A stretch of 64,000 nt of DNA from an uncultured Desulfovibrio sp. (lineage in GTDB: Bacteria; Desulfobacterota; Desulfovibrionia; Desulfovibrionales; Desulfovibrionaceae), in assembly GCA_910587035.1 (NCBI GenBank), contig CAJUMQ010000013.1, forward strand, positions 6,140 to 70,139, given 5' to 3'. Under the pieces are notes generated by a model. The model saw only the letters and a program-made list of their open reading frames with translations, ran no database searches and was not told the DNA's origin. How positions within the stretch are numbered: position 1 is the stretch's first letter; the number at the start of each line of letters is the position of its first letter. Positions 45,391-54,212 of this stretch are shown here, one piece after another. Position numbers and translations under genes: made by a program.

Positions 45391-46093
45391 GCCAACCTTC
45401 CTCGAGCGCCATGATTTCCAATCCATTCAGGCTTGCGCCGCACTGCTCAAGGCTGGCGGCATTCTTGTCTATCCCACAGAGACCTATTACGCCATAGGCT
45501 GCGCGGCCAGAAACCAGGCTGCCGTTGTGGATCTGTGCGCCATAAAGCAAAGGTCTCCACAAAAACCGCTGCCCCTTGTTGCGGCCAATCTGGCCCAGGC
45601 GCGCCAGACCGCGCATATGTCGAAAATTGCGGAGGCGCTTGCAGCGCATTTCTGGCCTGGCCCCCTCACCCTGGTGCTTCAGGCCAAAGCAGATCTTGCG
45701 CCACCACTGCTAAACAATGCTGGCAAAACAGCCATCCGTGTCTCCTCCAATCAGGCCACTGCAGAATTGGCCGCCATTTGTGGCTGCCCTCTGGTGGCCA
45801 CCAGCGCGAATATGGCCGGCAGGCCGCCATCCAAAAGGGCTGCTGGCCTTGACCAGGAATTGCTGGCTGCCCTGGCTGGACAGGCCAGGCCCTGGGCAAT
45901 TTTCAAGGATGATTCCGGCACTGGCAAAAGCGACGCCCCCTCCACCATAATCGAGCCCGTACCCGATGCATGTGGCAATTTCGCCCTGTCAGTGCTGCGC
46001 TGGGGCGTGATTGACAAAAATACACTGAAAAGTAAGAATTTCAAACTGCTGAATGAGTTACAGCTCGCATCCGCTTGTCTGGAGAAACCATGA
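45389..46093 (+). CDS. tsaC: Threonylcarbamoyl-AMP synthase (TsaC/YrdC/Sua5 family)
   Basis: 234 residues. ILVYPTETYYAIGC, KQRSPQKPLPL (KRP-like motif) and a WPGPLTLVL segment with VATSANMAG are the YrdC signatures. It forms threonylcarbamoyl-AMP for the t6A37 modification of tRNAs. ATG 45389 lacks a ribosome site; a TTG at 45347 is an in-frame alternative inside rlmH. The stop overlaps the Nudix start by ATGA. Confidence 0.9.
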   Translation: MPTFLERHDFQSIQACAALLKAGGILVYPTETYYAIGCAARNQAAVVDLCAIKQRSPQKPLPLVAANLAQARQTAHMSKIAEALAAHFWPGPLTLVLQAKADLAPPLLNNAGKTAIRVSSNQATAELAAICGCPLVATSANMAGRPPSKRAAGLDQELLAALAGQARPWAIFKDDSGTGKSDAPSTIIEPVPDACGNFALSVLRWGVIDKNTLKSKNFKLLNELQLASACLEKP

Positions 46094-46578
46094 AAAAGCA
46101 AGTTGTCTGCCCCCATTGTGGCAAACCATATAGTTGCTATCGTAATCCCACCCCAACCACCGATGTGGTCATCCATGATCCCGGGCGCGGCGTGGTCATA
46201 ATCCGGCGCCTCAATGAGCCCCTGGGCTATGCGTTGCCAGGTGGTTTTATTGAAGAAGGCGAACAGGCCGAAAAGGCGGCAATACGTGAGATGAAAGAAG
46301 AGACAGGCCTGGATGTGCGGCTGGATGGCCTGCTGGGTGTGTATTCCACGCCGCATCGCGATCCTCGCCAGCATACCATGAGCGTGGTGTTCGTGGGGCA
46401 TGCAACAAATCCAGATGCCATTCATGGCGGCGATGATGCGGCGACAGCCGCCTTCTATCCTCTGGACAGCCTGCCTGAGCCCATAGTTTTCGATCATAGC
46501 CGGATACTTGCCGATTTCGCCCTCATGCTGGCAGGCAAAAGACAGCTGGCACCTGTTGAGCCTCCGGAACAGGATTGA
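46090..46578 (+). CDS. Nudix hydrolase (ADP-ribose pyrophosphatase-like)
   Basis: 162 residues. A complete Nudix box GGFIEEGEQAEKAAIREMKEETGL is seen (GX5EX7REUXEEXGU; REMKEET core). The N-terminus CPHCGKPYSCYRNP looks like a small zinc-binding knuckle. It hydrolyses a nucleoside diphosphate derivative such as ADP-ribose or dinucleotides; the substrate is not readable. Start overlaps the tsaC stop. Confidence 0.9.
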   Translation: MKKQVVCPHCGKPYSCYRNPTPTTDVVIHDPGRGVVIIRRLNEPLGYALPGGFIEEGEQAEKAAIREMKEETGLDVRLDGLLGVYSTPHRDPRQHTMSVVFVGHATNPDAIHGGDDAATAAFYPLDSLPEPIVFDHSRILADFALMLAGKRQLAPVEPPEQD

Positions 46579-46586
46579 TCAGTTCC

Positions 46587-48422
46587 ATGGGTTACAAAAA
46601 CCTGGGCCAGTGCGTTGCGGATCTGGAAGCGCATGGACATTTGCGCCGGATAGACATTCCCGTGGATCCCAACCTTGAAATGGCCGCCATTCAACGCATG
46701 GCCTTTCGCAAGGGCGCTCCGGCACTGCTTTTCACGCGGCCCAAAGGCTCGTCTTTTCCCATGCTGGCCAACCTTTTTGGCACCAGGGAGAGGGTGAGGC
46801 ACATCTTTAGGGACAGTCTGGCAACGGTTGAGTCCATTTTCAAGGCAAAAGCCGATCCGGCCTGGGTTTTGCGCAATCCGGCCAAAGCCGCAAGGCTATT
46901 GCCAGGGATGCCCAGGATGCTGCCTGCCAGAGCACGCAGAGCTCCCGTTCTGGACAACACCTGCGCAAAGAGCCAGCTGCCTGGTCTTGTCTCCTGGCCA
47001 GGGGATGGAGGCGCATTCATCACACTGCCACTGGTATACAGCGAACATCCGGATAAAAAGAGGCACGCCAATCTTGGCATGTACCGCATCCAGCTCTCCG
47101 GCAACGAGTACGGTGAGGATGAGGCAGGCCTGCATTACCAGTTGCAGAGGGGCATTGGCATCCACCATGCGGCCGCTCTGGCAGGTGGCAAAAAACTGCC
47201 TGTGCATGTTTATGCCGGCGGATCGCCGGCACTGATCCTCTCCGCGGTAATGCCCATGCCTGAAGGCATGAGCGAGCTCATGTTCGCCGGCATTCTGGGC
47301 GGCAGGCGCATTGGCCTGGCCCGCCCCAAGGGGTTCTCCCTGCCTGTTCTTGGCGAGTGCGATTTTATGCTGAAAGGCCATGTGGCTTCTGGCCTGAAAC
47401 CAGAGGGCCCCTTTGGCGATCATCTGGGCTACTACAGCCTGCGGCATGATTTTCCCGTGCTGCGCATTGAAAAAATTTTCCATCGCGATGACGCCATCTG
47501 GCCGTTCACATCCGTGGGGCGGCCGCCACAGGAAGATACAATCCTTGGTGAATTCATCCACGAGTTTACCGCCCCGCTCGTGCCCCAGGTTTTTGCTGGC
47601 GTGCGGGAGGTTCATGCGGTGGATGCGGCTGGAGTTCATCCACTTCTTCTGGCCATGGGCGAGGAGCGCTACATGCCATGGCACGACAGGCGCAAGCCAG
47701 CGGAGCTGCTGACCCATGCCATGCACCTGCTTGGCGTGACCCAGACGGCGCAGGCAAAATTTCTGCTTATTGCCGAAAATGCCCCAGGCCTGACCGTGCG
47801 CGATGCACGCGCATTTATAAGCCATGTGCTCGAAAGATCAGATTTTTCCGAAAATCTGCATTTTCTGACCCGGGCCACCTGCGATACCCTGGATTACAGC
47901 GGGAGCGCCCTGCATGAAGGCTCAAAGCTCATATGGGCCGTCTGCGGCCCCAAAAGACGCGATCTGGGGCATGAAACAGGTGAAATGCCTCCTTTGCCAT
48001 CCGGTTTTGGCAATGTGCGCATGGCCAGCCCGGGGATTGCCGTAATTGGCGGTCCAGCCCATAAAATGCCAAGAGGCTGCCCGGATCCGGCCATCGAAGA
48101 GTTGCTTGCTCCAGCTCTGGCCTCCTGGCCAAGGCGGGAAAGCTTTCCCTTTGTCATCATTGCCGATGATCCCGACTTTTGCGCTGCATCGTTTGACAAT
48201 CTTCTCTGGGTTGCTTTCACCCGGGCGGATCCGGCCACAGATACCTATGGAGTCAATGCGGCCACGCAGGCCAAACATTGGAGCTGCCAGGCGCCCCTGA
48301 TCCTGGACGCCCGCAAAAAGGGCTTCCATGCGCCGCCACTTGAGGACGACCCCGCCATAATCCGCAAAATCATGGAGCTGGCCAAAAAGGGCGCCCCCCT
48401 TGAAGGCCTGATTGACGAATGA
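46587..48422 (+). CDS. UbiD family decarboxylase (menaquinone-pathway type)
   Basis: 611 residues, in the long UbiD class. NEYGEDEAGLHYQLQRGIGIHHAAA and AFITLPLVYSEHP mark the prenylated-FMN-binding fold, and GPFGDHLGYYSLRHDFPVLRI carries the conserved acidic residues. These lyases decarboxylate aromatic or unsaturated acids using prFMN made by UbiX. Length and anaerobic host fit a futalosine-route menaquinone decarboxylase (MqnL-like), which is inference. ATG 46587 is preceded by AGGA; the upstream TTG 46575 overlaps the Nudix stop. Confidence 0.82.
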   Translation: MGYKNLGQCVADLEAHGHLRRIDIPVDPNLEMAAIQRMAFRKGAPALLFTRPKGSSFPMLANLFGTRERVRHIFRDSLATVESIFKAKADPAWVLRNPAKAARLLPGMPRMLPARARRAPVLDNTCAKSQLPGLVSWPGDGGAFITLPLVYSEHPDKKRHANLGMYRIQLSGNEYGEDEAGLHYQLQRGIGIHHAAALAGGKKLPVHVYAGGSPALILSAVMPMPEGMSELMFAGILGGRRIGLARPKGFSLPVLGECDFMLKGHVASGLKPEGPFGDHLGYYSLRHDFPVLRIEKIFHRDDAIWPFTSVGRPPQEDTILGEFIHEFTAPLVPQVFAGVREVHAVDAAGVHPLLLAMGEERYMPWHDRRKPAELLTHAMHLLGVTQTAQAKFLLIAENAPGLTVRDARAFISHVLERSDFSENLHFLTRATCDTLDYSGSALHEGSKLIWAVCGPKRRDLGHETGEMPPLPSGFGNVRMASPGIAVIGGPAHKMPRGCPDPAIEELLAPALASWPRRESFPFVIIADDPDFCAASFDNLLWVAFTRADPATDTYGVNAATQAKHWSCQAPLILDARKKGFHAPPLEDDPAIIRKIMELAKKGAPLEGLIDE

Positions 48423-48486
48423 TGGTTTTTAAAAATATCCTGTTTTATCATAAAATTGCCTTTGAATGGCAGCCACGGACAAAAAC

Positions 48487-49977
48487 ATGAAAATCTGCCT
48501 TCTGCAATGTGATGTCTGTAATGGCGATCTGGCCGGGAATGTGGAAAAAATCATCCAGCTTGCGGAAAATGCAGCCGCATCCGGCGCGGAACTGTGCATT
48601 GTCCCGACTCATGCGATTTATGGTCCGGAAAGCGCGTTCTATCTTGCCCATGACGATTTTCGCGCCAGTTTCCATACAGCCTGCGCCTGTCTGGCAAAAA
48701 GGCTGCCAGTGCCCCTGCTTTGCGGCATGGAAACCGGCGCCATCCTTTTTTCTGGTGGCGTGTTTGTGGAGACAGCCAAAGAGCTGTTTTTCCGGGGCAA
48801 TATAATTGCCACAGGTTCAGACCCTAATGATGATCTGCCCGCTGCCGACATGTTCATCCATCTTGCCCCCCGCAGGTTCGAGCCAGGGGGACAGCAAAAA
48901 TTTGAAGATATGCTGGCAGCCGTGGCCCGCCAGAATAATATGTGGGCGGTAGCGCCAAACCTTTGCGGTGGTTATGGCAGCCAGATTTTTAATGGACAGA
49001 GTGTGGTTTACACTCCCCAGGGCAGATTGTATGCCCGCGGGCCCGCTTTCGCGCCTGGCCTGATTCAACTGGACACTGACAGGGACTCTGGTGAAATCCT
49101 CCCCACCTGCGCAAGTGTTGAAGATGAGCAATGGCGCGCCCTGGTGCTTGGCCTTGGGGACTATTGCCACAAGGCAGGGGTGAAAAAGGCCGTGCTGGGG
49201 CTTTCTGGCGGCATGGATTCTGCACTTGTGGCCTGCATAGCCTGCGCGGCCCTTGGCTCCGCCAATGTTACGGGCATACTCATGCCCTCCCCTTTCACCA
49301 GCCAGGCATCCCTTACGGATGCCTGCGAGCTGGCGCAAAATCTGGAGATGCCAACCCTGACCCTGCCCATTGAGCCTCTGATGACTGCCTTCAAGGACTG
49401 CCTGGCTCCGGTGCTGGAGAAATTTTCCGCCCAGGCAAATGATCTGACCTTTGAAAATCTCCAGGCCAGAATCCGCGGCATTCTGCTGATGGCTACGGCC
49501 AATCGCAGTGGCGCTCTGGTACTCAATACCGGCAACAAAAGCGAGCTGGCCATGGGCTACAACACTCTCTATGGCGATACAGCTGGCGCCATTGCAGTCA
49601 TTGGCGATCTGCTGAAAACCCGTGTCTATGAACTGGCCCGCTGGTATTGTGAAAAGGCCGGCGAAATGATCATTCCCCAAAACGTTTTTGACAAGGCCCC
49701 AAGCGCGGAACTGCGCCCCAATCAAAAAGATACTGACAGTCTCCCACCATATGACAGGCTGGATGCGATTCTCCATAATCTTCTATCCCACTATGCCACC
49801 ACTTCGGGAGAGATGGCGAAGGAAGCGGATGCCATACAAAAAAAAATACTGTCTTTCCAGTTCAAACGGGCCCAATGTCCGCCTCCACTTCTTGTCAGCG
49901 GGCAGCCTCTGGAGTTTTTCGGCGGCCCCATTGATGGCAGATACAACCCCATGAGCGACTGCGCGGAGGGCAAATGA
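48487..49977 (+). CDS. nadE: NAD+ synthetase with degenerate N-terminal nitrilase domain
   Basis: 496 residues. The C-terminal synthetase is intact: PP-loop LGLSGGMDSALVAC, then NTGNKSELAMGYNTLYGD and RVYELARWYCE, and KAPSAELRPNQKDTDSLPPY. The N-terminal glutaminase-like domain keeps its outline (MKICLLQCDVCNGDLAGN; NLCGGYGSQIFNGQS) but the PE-type Glu is Thr (IVPTHAIYG) and the segments that carry the catalytic Lys and Cys are shortened and lack them. It is therefore probably ammonia-dependent. ATG 48466 is an alternative start, but 48487 has the better upstream GGA. The stop overlaps the transporter start. Confidence 0.92.
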   Translation: MKICLLQCDVCNGDLAGNVEKIIQLAENAAASGAELCIVPTHAIYGPESAFYLAHDDFRASFHTACACLAKRLPVPLLCGMETGAILFSGGVFVETAKELFFRGNIIATGSDPNDDLPAADMFIHLAPRRFEPGGQQKFEDMLAAVARQNNMWAVAPNLCGGYGSQIFNGQSVVYTPQGRLYARGPAFAPGLIQLDTDRDSGEILPTCASVEDEQWRALVLGLGDYCHKAGVKKAVLGLSGGMDSALVACIACAALGSANVTGILMPSPFTSQASLTDACELAQNLEMPTLTLPIEPLMTAFKDCLAPVLEKFSAQANDLTFENLQARIRGILLMATANRSGALVLNTGNKSELAMGYNTLYGDTAGAIAVIGDLLKTRVYELARWYCEKAGEMIIPQNVFDKAPSAELRPNQKDTDSLPPYDRLDAILHNLLSHYATTSGEMAKEADAIQKKILSFQFKRAQCPPPLLVSGQPLEFFGGPIDGRYNPMSDCAEGK

Positions 49978-51200
49978 ATTTGAAACTCCCCCCTGTACTA
50001 GGCGGATCCATGCTTATAGCTGGCACCGCCATTGGCGCCGGCATGCTGGGCCTGCCCATGATTTCCGCAGGCATGTGGTTCTACTGGTCCACATTTCTGC
50101 TTGTGATCTCATGGTTCTGCATGCTTGGCTCAAGCCAGGCGCTTCTCGAGGTCAACCTGCATTTCAAGCCTGGCGACAGCTTTCACACCCTGACTCTGGC
50201 CCTGCTGGGGAGGGGCTGGTCTCTTCTCAACGGCCTCTCCGTGGCATTTGTGCTATATACACTTGTCTATGCCTATGTGAGCGGCGGAGGCTCCGTTGTG
50301 CAGCACATGCTGACGCCGGTCATGGGGATTGCCCCACCCAGACTTTTGACCAGCCTGCTTTTTGGCCTGCTGCTGGCTGCATGCATCTGGTGGAGCTCCA
50401 GAGCCGTGGATCGTTTCTCCATAATTCTCATGGGTGGCATGGTGCTGGCCCTGGTCATGTCAATTGGCGGCATGCTCGGGGGGGCCAGCATGGAAACGAT
50501 TTTGGACACCAGTGGCGAGGGCCGCTTCATATTCATCTGGTGCGCCGTTTCCACATACCTCACATCCTTCTGTTTCCATGCTTCGGTGCCAAGCCTGGTA
50601 AAATACCTGGGGCATGACAAAAAGGCCATTTCCAACAGCCTGCGCAATGGCACCCTCATCGCCCTTGTCTGCTATTTTGTCTGGATCATGGCCGCTGACG
50701 GCATTATCCCCAGAGAAGAATTCAAGGAAGTCATCGCCAATGGCGGCAATGTGGGCAACCTTTTGGCGGCCGCCGGCCTCAATCTCGGCACAGGGCTGAT
50801 TTTGCGCTTTCTGGAGGCCTTTTCAATCCTGGCTGTGGCAACTTCATTTCTTGGCGCAGGTCTTGGCCTGTTTGATTACATGGCCGATCTCTGCAATTTC
50901 GACAACAGTCGCCTAGGGCGCACAAAAACCATGCTTGTAACATTTGCGCCACCCATGGTGTGCGGCCTCATATGGCCAGACGGTTTTTTGCCCGCCATTG
51001 GCTGGGCCGGCCTGGCATCCACCATCTGGGCTGTTATTGTGCCTGCCCTGCTCCTGCGGGCCTGCCGCCTCAAATATCCGGATGCCCTCTACAGGGCGCC
51101 CCTTGGGCGCGCCCTTGTGCCAATTCTGCTGCTGTACGGCATTCTCGTGGCGGTATGCCATACCTTATACGGATTCAACCTGCTGCCCATGTATCAATAA
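49974..51200 (+). CDS. Aromatic amino acid permease (HAAAP family, TyrP/Mtr-like)
   Basis: 408 residues with about 11 membrane helices. GSMLIAGTAIGAGMLGLPM near the N-terminus is the hydroxy/aromatic amino acid permease signature; LTSFCFHASVPSLVKYLG is also conserved. It is an inner-membrane proton symporter, probably for tyrosine or tryptophan. Start overlaps the nadE stop (ATGA), so it is in the same transcript. Confidence 0.88.
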   Translation: MNLKLPPVLGGSMLIAGTAIGAGMLGLPMISAGMWFYWSTFLLVISWFCMLGSSQALLEVNLHFKPGDSFHTLTLALLGRGWSLLNGLSVAFVLYTLVYAYVSGGGSVVQHMLTPVMGIAPPRLLTSLLFGLLLAACIWWSSRAVDRFSIILMGGMVLALVMSIGGMLGGASMETILDTSGEGRFIFIWCAVSTYLTSFCFHASVPSLVKYLGHDKKAISNSLRNGTLIALVCYFVWIMAADGIIPREEFKEVIANGGNVGNLLAAAGLNLGTGLILRFLEAFSILAVATSFLGAGLGLFDYMADLCNFDNSRLGRTKTMLVTFAPPMVCGLIWPDGFLPAIGWAGLASTIWAVIVPALLLRACRLKYPDALYRAPLGRALVPILLLYGILVAVCHTLYGFNLLPMYQ

Positions 51201-51221
51201 ATCTGTCAAGGCGGCCAGGCA

Positions 51222-51998
51222 ATGCGAATGCTGAATGTCACAAACAGACGCGGAACAAAAAAGCGCCTGACAAACTACATCCTGGCAAGACAGTCCGACC
51301 TGCTGGCAAAGGCCCTGGCGCCATGGCCACGCCGGGAGGCTCCACTACTTGAAGTCAATTGTGGCGATGGCGTCTTTTTGCCCCTGCTCTGGCACAGCGG
51401 GTTTGATGTGATCGCCACCGAGCAGGATGCCGGGATGCGCATCAGGGCCCAGCAAAAACCCCTGCCGGACTGCGATGTGCGCGCGGCCACAGATCAGGAT
51501 CTGCCTTTTGACGATGATTCCTTTGACTGGGTGATTGTGCATTTAAATACCAAAGACAAAAAGGAAATAGCCAGAAGCGCGCGCGAAGCCTTGCGGGTGG
51601 CGCGCCTGGGGCTTATGCTGACTTTCTGGAACAGCGCGGCGCCAGCCATGCTTTGCGCGGGCGCAGCACGCAGGCTGGCCGCCCTCAACAAGGCTCTGCC
51701 CTGGTGGCGTGTTTGGGGGGCGGCGCAGGCTTTGCGCATAGGCAGGCAAGTGGGGATGGGGACACTTTCCACTCCTCCGTGCACATGGCGTGACGGTGGC
51801 TGGCTTGCGGCCCCCAATGAAAAAATAACCTGGCTGCCGCTGGGCGCATGGGGTATCGTGCGGCTGGACATGTCTCCCGGCGTGCCCCTGACAGGTCTGG
51901 CATTGAGGATAGGCCCGGCGCTTTCCAGACCACAGCCGGCAATGGAATATTCGCAAAAAAATCTGCCATCTCAATCCCAAGGTGCAGGGACGACATGA
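51222..51998 (+). CDS. Class I SAM-dependent methyltransferase
   Basis: 258 residues. LLEVNCGDGVFLPLL is a SAM-binding motif I, DVIATEQDA motif II-like, and DLPFDDDSFDWVIVH motif post-I/IV, as in the UbiE/Methyltransf_11 group. The N-terminus is basic (NRRGTKKRLTNY). The substrate is unknown. The stop overlaps the start of the next gene. Confidence 0.8.
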   Translation: MRMLNVTNRRGTKKRLTNYILARQSDLLAKALAPWPRREAPLLEVNCGDGVFLPLLWHSGFDVIATEQDAGMRIRAQQKPLPDCDVRAATDQDLPFDDDSFDWVIVHLNTKDKKEIARSAREALRVARLGLMLTFWNSAAPAMLCAGAARRLAALNKALPWWRVWGAAQALRIGRQVGMGTLSTPPCTWRDGGWLAAPNEKITWLPLGAWGIVRLDMSPGVPLTGLALRIGPALSRPQPAMEYSQKNLPSQSQGAGTT

Positions 51999-53119
51999 AG
52001 CTGTCATTTACAGACAAAATCGGGGCATGGGCCCATGAGCACAAAAAACTTGCATATCTGGCCTGTTTTCTGCTTTGCTGCGCGATTGTTGCCGGCGGCT
52101 GGTTTGGCTGGCGTCAATATCAGTACATGCAGACCAGCCAGTATGCCTTTGAAAAACTGAAGCAGGCCCTGACGCCGCCTGACACGGAAGCTTTGGCCCA
52201 TCTTGTGGATTTCCGCTCCCTCAGTGGCGATTTGTCGGACGCCATCAGCAAAAGTTTCCCTTTTTACAAGGCCGGACCGGATCAGCAGAGAAACATCAGT
52301 CATATTCTGCAGACAGCCCTGCTGCAAAGATTTCTTGAGAAGGAAAAAACGCCATCCCCTCTGGCAGACATGAGCGAGGAGGATCTTCTCAAGCAGGAAC
52401 TGCGGATTATGCCCCCAGACTTTCTCACCCAGCTCATCGGCAGCATGGCGCTAAGAGAAACAAGCGGAGACAAGGCTCTCATAAGCGCAAAGATCGAGAA
52501 TCCCATCCTGGGGCGCAACTTCACAATTATGCTGGGCATGAACAAAACCCGCGCCGGCTGGCGTGTGGATCATGTGGCCAATGCCAGGGAGATGGTGATG
52601 CAGCTGCGTGATGCCATGCTGGCCAGGCATGCCAAGCTGCGCCACGTTTTTGTTGAGAAAAATGCGGCCACAACAAAAAAAATGAATCAGCTCCTGCCCA
52701 TACAGTCCTGCACAGTGGATGCCGGTCTGCTCTCTGATCACAAGACTCTTTTGATGGTTGTGAATATAATCGCCCGCAACCAGGGCCAATACCAGGTGAA
52801 CAATTTCAATGTCGATACTTCCATCTATGGAAAATCCGGCAAGCTGGTCCTTAGACGTTATCTGAATACGGCCAAACCGGTGGCCCCTGGCGAGGATTTT
52901 GACCATCGCTGGAATTTCGAGCTGGAGGCATCATCGGAACTTGGGCGCGCCATTCTTGCCAATGCGCCACTGCAGTGCAAGGCCGCCTGGCAGACCCTCG
53001 GAGTGAACAATGGCGAGGTCTGGCATATTGTGGAAGTCCCCAATCCCGATCGCCAGTGCTCCCTGGCCGGCCATGACCATCCGGAGGGCTTTTGCCAAAC
53101 TCCGGTCTTTTTGCGATAA
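51995..53119 (+). CDS. Membrane-anchored protein of unknown function
   Basis: 374 residues with one N-terminal membrane segment (about 20-40, YLACFLLCCAIVAGGWFGW) and a large periplasmic part. The middle (about 150-210) resembles a DUF2939-like pattern (FEKLKQAL...HLVDFRSL) found in small lipoprotein-like proteins; I cannot assign a family. The C-terminal ~100 residues form a probable beta-sandwich (LMVVNIIARNQGQYQVNNF). Coupled to the methyltransferase by ATGA. Confidence 0.65.
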   Translation: MKLSFTDKIGAWAHEHKKLAYLACFLLCCAIVAGGWFGWRQYQYMQTSQYAFEKLKQALTPPDTEALAHLVDFRSLSGDLSDAISKSFPFYKAGPDQQRNISHILQTALLQRFLEKEKTPSPLADMSEEDLLKQELRIMPPDFLTQLIGSMALRETSGDKALISAKIENPILGRNFTIMLGMNKTRAGWRVDHVANAREMVMQLRDAMLARHAKLRHVFVEKNAATTKKMNQLLPIQSCTVDAGLLSDHKTLLMVVNIIARNQGQYQVNNFNVDTSIYGKSGKLVLRRYLNTAKPVAPGEDFDHRWNFELEASSELGRAILANAPLQCKAAWQTLGVNNGEVWHIVEVPNPDRQCSLAGHDHPEGFCQTPVFLR

Positions 53120-53174
53120 TCCGGAAAATAAGTTTGTAAAATCTGTATTATGCGCTTGATTCAGGGAGGCGCCA

Positions 53175-53927
53175 ATGAAAAGTCGTTCAATCCACCTGTC
53201 GCTGCATATCCATAAAGATCCGGATGCCATGGCCGAACGCGCAGCGCATCTGTTCGCGGCCGCATGCGAGGAGGCCGTAGCCGAAAGAGGCATTTTCCGG
53301 GTCGCACTCTCAGGCGGCCAGACCCCATCGCGCCTTTTTCGCCTGCTGGCCAAGCCGGACTGGTCGGACCGCCTGCCATGGGATAAAATGATCTTCTTTT
53401 GGGTGGATGAACGCTGTGTTGGCCCTGATCATCCAGAAAGCAACTATGGCCTTGCGCGGCGGGAACTGCTCAGTCATGCGCCAGCCACCCATTTCTACAG
53501 AATGCGCGGCGATGAGGATCCGGTTGAAGCGGCCATGCGTTATGAAAAGCTTTTGCGCGAGGAGTTCAACATCGGTCCAAATGCCATTCCACGCTTTGAT
53601 TTCATGCTGCTTGGCATGGGAGAGGATGGCCATACCGCTTCAATTTTTCCCAATTCGCCCATCCTTTCCGAAAAAAAGAGGCTGGTGGCCGATGTTTATG
53701 TGCCAGAGCGCAAGGCGGATCGCATAACCCTCACCCTGCCGGTAATCAACAACTCCCGTTGCTGCATGTTTATGGTCAATGGCGCCGAAAAACACAATGC
53801 TCTTGCCAGGGTGTTGAACCTTCTGACACCTCCCACACTACCAGCCCAGCTTGTGCGCCCCCAGAGCGGCGATCTGGTCTGGATTGTGGATGAAGCCGCA
53901 GCCACCGGCAACCCGGACGCGAACTAG
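53175..53927 (+). CDS. pgl: 6-phosphogluconolactonase
   Basis: 250 residues. ALSGGQTPSRLF, FFWVDERCVGPDHPESN and MGEDGHTASIFP are the DevB/Pgl signatures. It hydrolyses 6-phosphogluconolactone in the oxidative pentose phosphate pathway. GGAGG precedes ATG 53175. A dense array of hairpins follows the stop codon, then a terminator. Confidence 0.95.
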   Translation: MKSRSIHLSLHIHKDPDAMAERAAHLFAAACEEAVAERGIFRVALSGGQTPSRLFRLLAKPDWSDRLPWDKMIFFWVDERCVGPDHPESNYGLARRELLSHAPATHFYRMRGDEDPVEAAMRYEKLLREEFNIGPNAIPRFDFMLLGMGEDGHTASIFPNSPILSEKKRLVADVYVPERKADRITLTLPVINNSRCCMFMVNGAEKHNALARVLNLLTPPTLPAQLVRPQSGDLVWIVDEAAATGNPDAN

Positions 53928-53934
53928 TGAGATG

Positions 53935-54066
53935 TCATGTTTTTACTGTCGTAAAAACATGAAGATCGCAAAGCAAAAAACGTGGCTTTTGCTTTGCTCA
54001 CGCCGCCGCTGGCGGCGCGCAATCCCTGATCGGGTTTGCACCTATTGTCGCTTGACGCGACAATAG
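53935..54066. repeat. Array of four consecutive perfect hairpins
   Basis: Within 132 bp: a 12-bp stem tcatgtttttac/gtaaaaacatga (53935-53962); an 11-bp stem gcaaagcaaaa/ttttgctttgc (53968-53997); a 7-bp stem cgccgcc/ggcggcg (54001-54017); and a 10-bp stem ctattgtcgc/gcgacaatag (54042-54066). The stems differ from each other, so this is not a CRISPR or simple repeat. It could be a folded 3' UTR, a BIME-like element or a small RNA. Confidence 0.8.
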
Positions 54067-54140
54067 ACCATTCACCAGTTGCAAAGCTCCGGTTGCTGTC
54101 TCCTAATTCGGCATTGGGCTGGGTTATGGGAATGACAAAA

Positions 54141-54179
54141 TAAAAAAGACACTGTCAGCATTGGCCGGTGTCTTTTTTA
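54141..54179. terminator. Bidirectional Rho-independent terminator
   Basis: 12-bp stem taaaaaagacac (54141-54152) / gtgtctttttta (54168-54179), loop of 15 nt. A- and T-tracts on both sides suit termination of pgl and of the convergent flavoprotein gene. Confidence 0.8.
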
Positions 54180-54212
54180 AGGGAATCCGGGGAAAGCACC
54201 CCGGGCTCAAAA

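Noticed and set aside
53935..54066. CRISPR array
   Set aside because: The hairpins are all different in sequence and spacing; there is no repeated unit with unique spacers and no cas gene.
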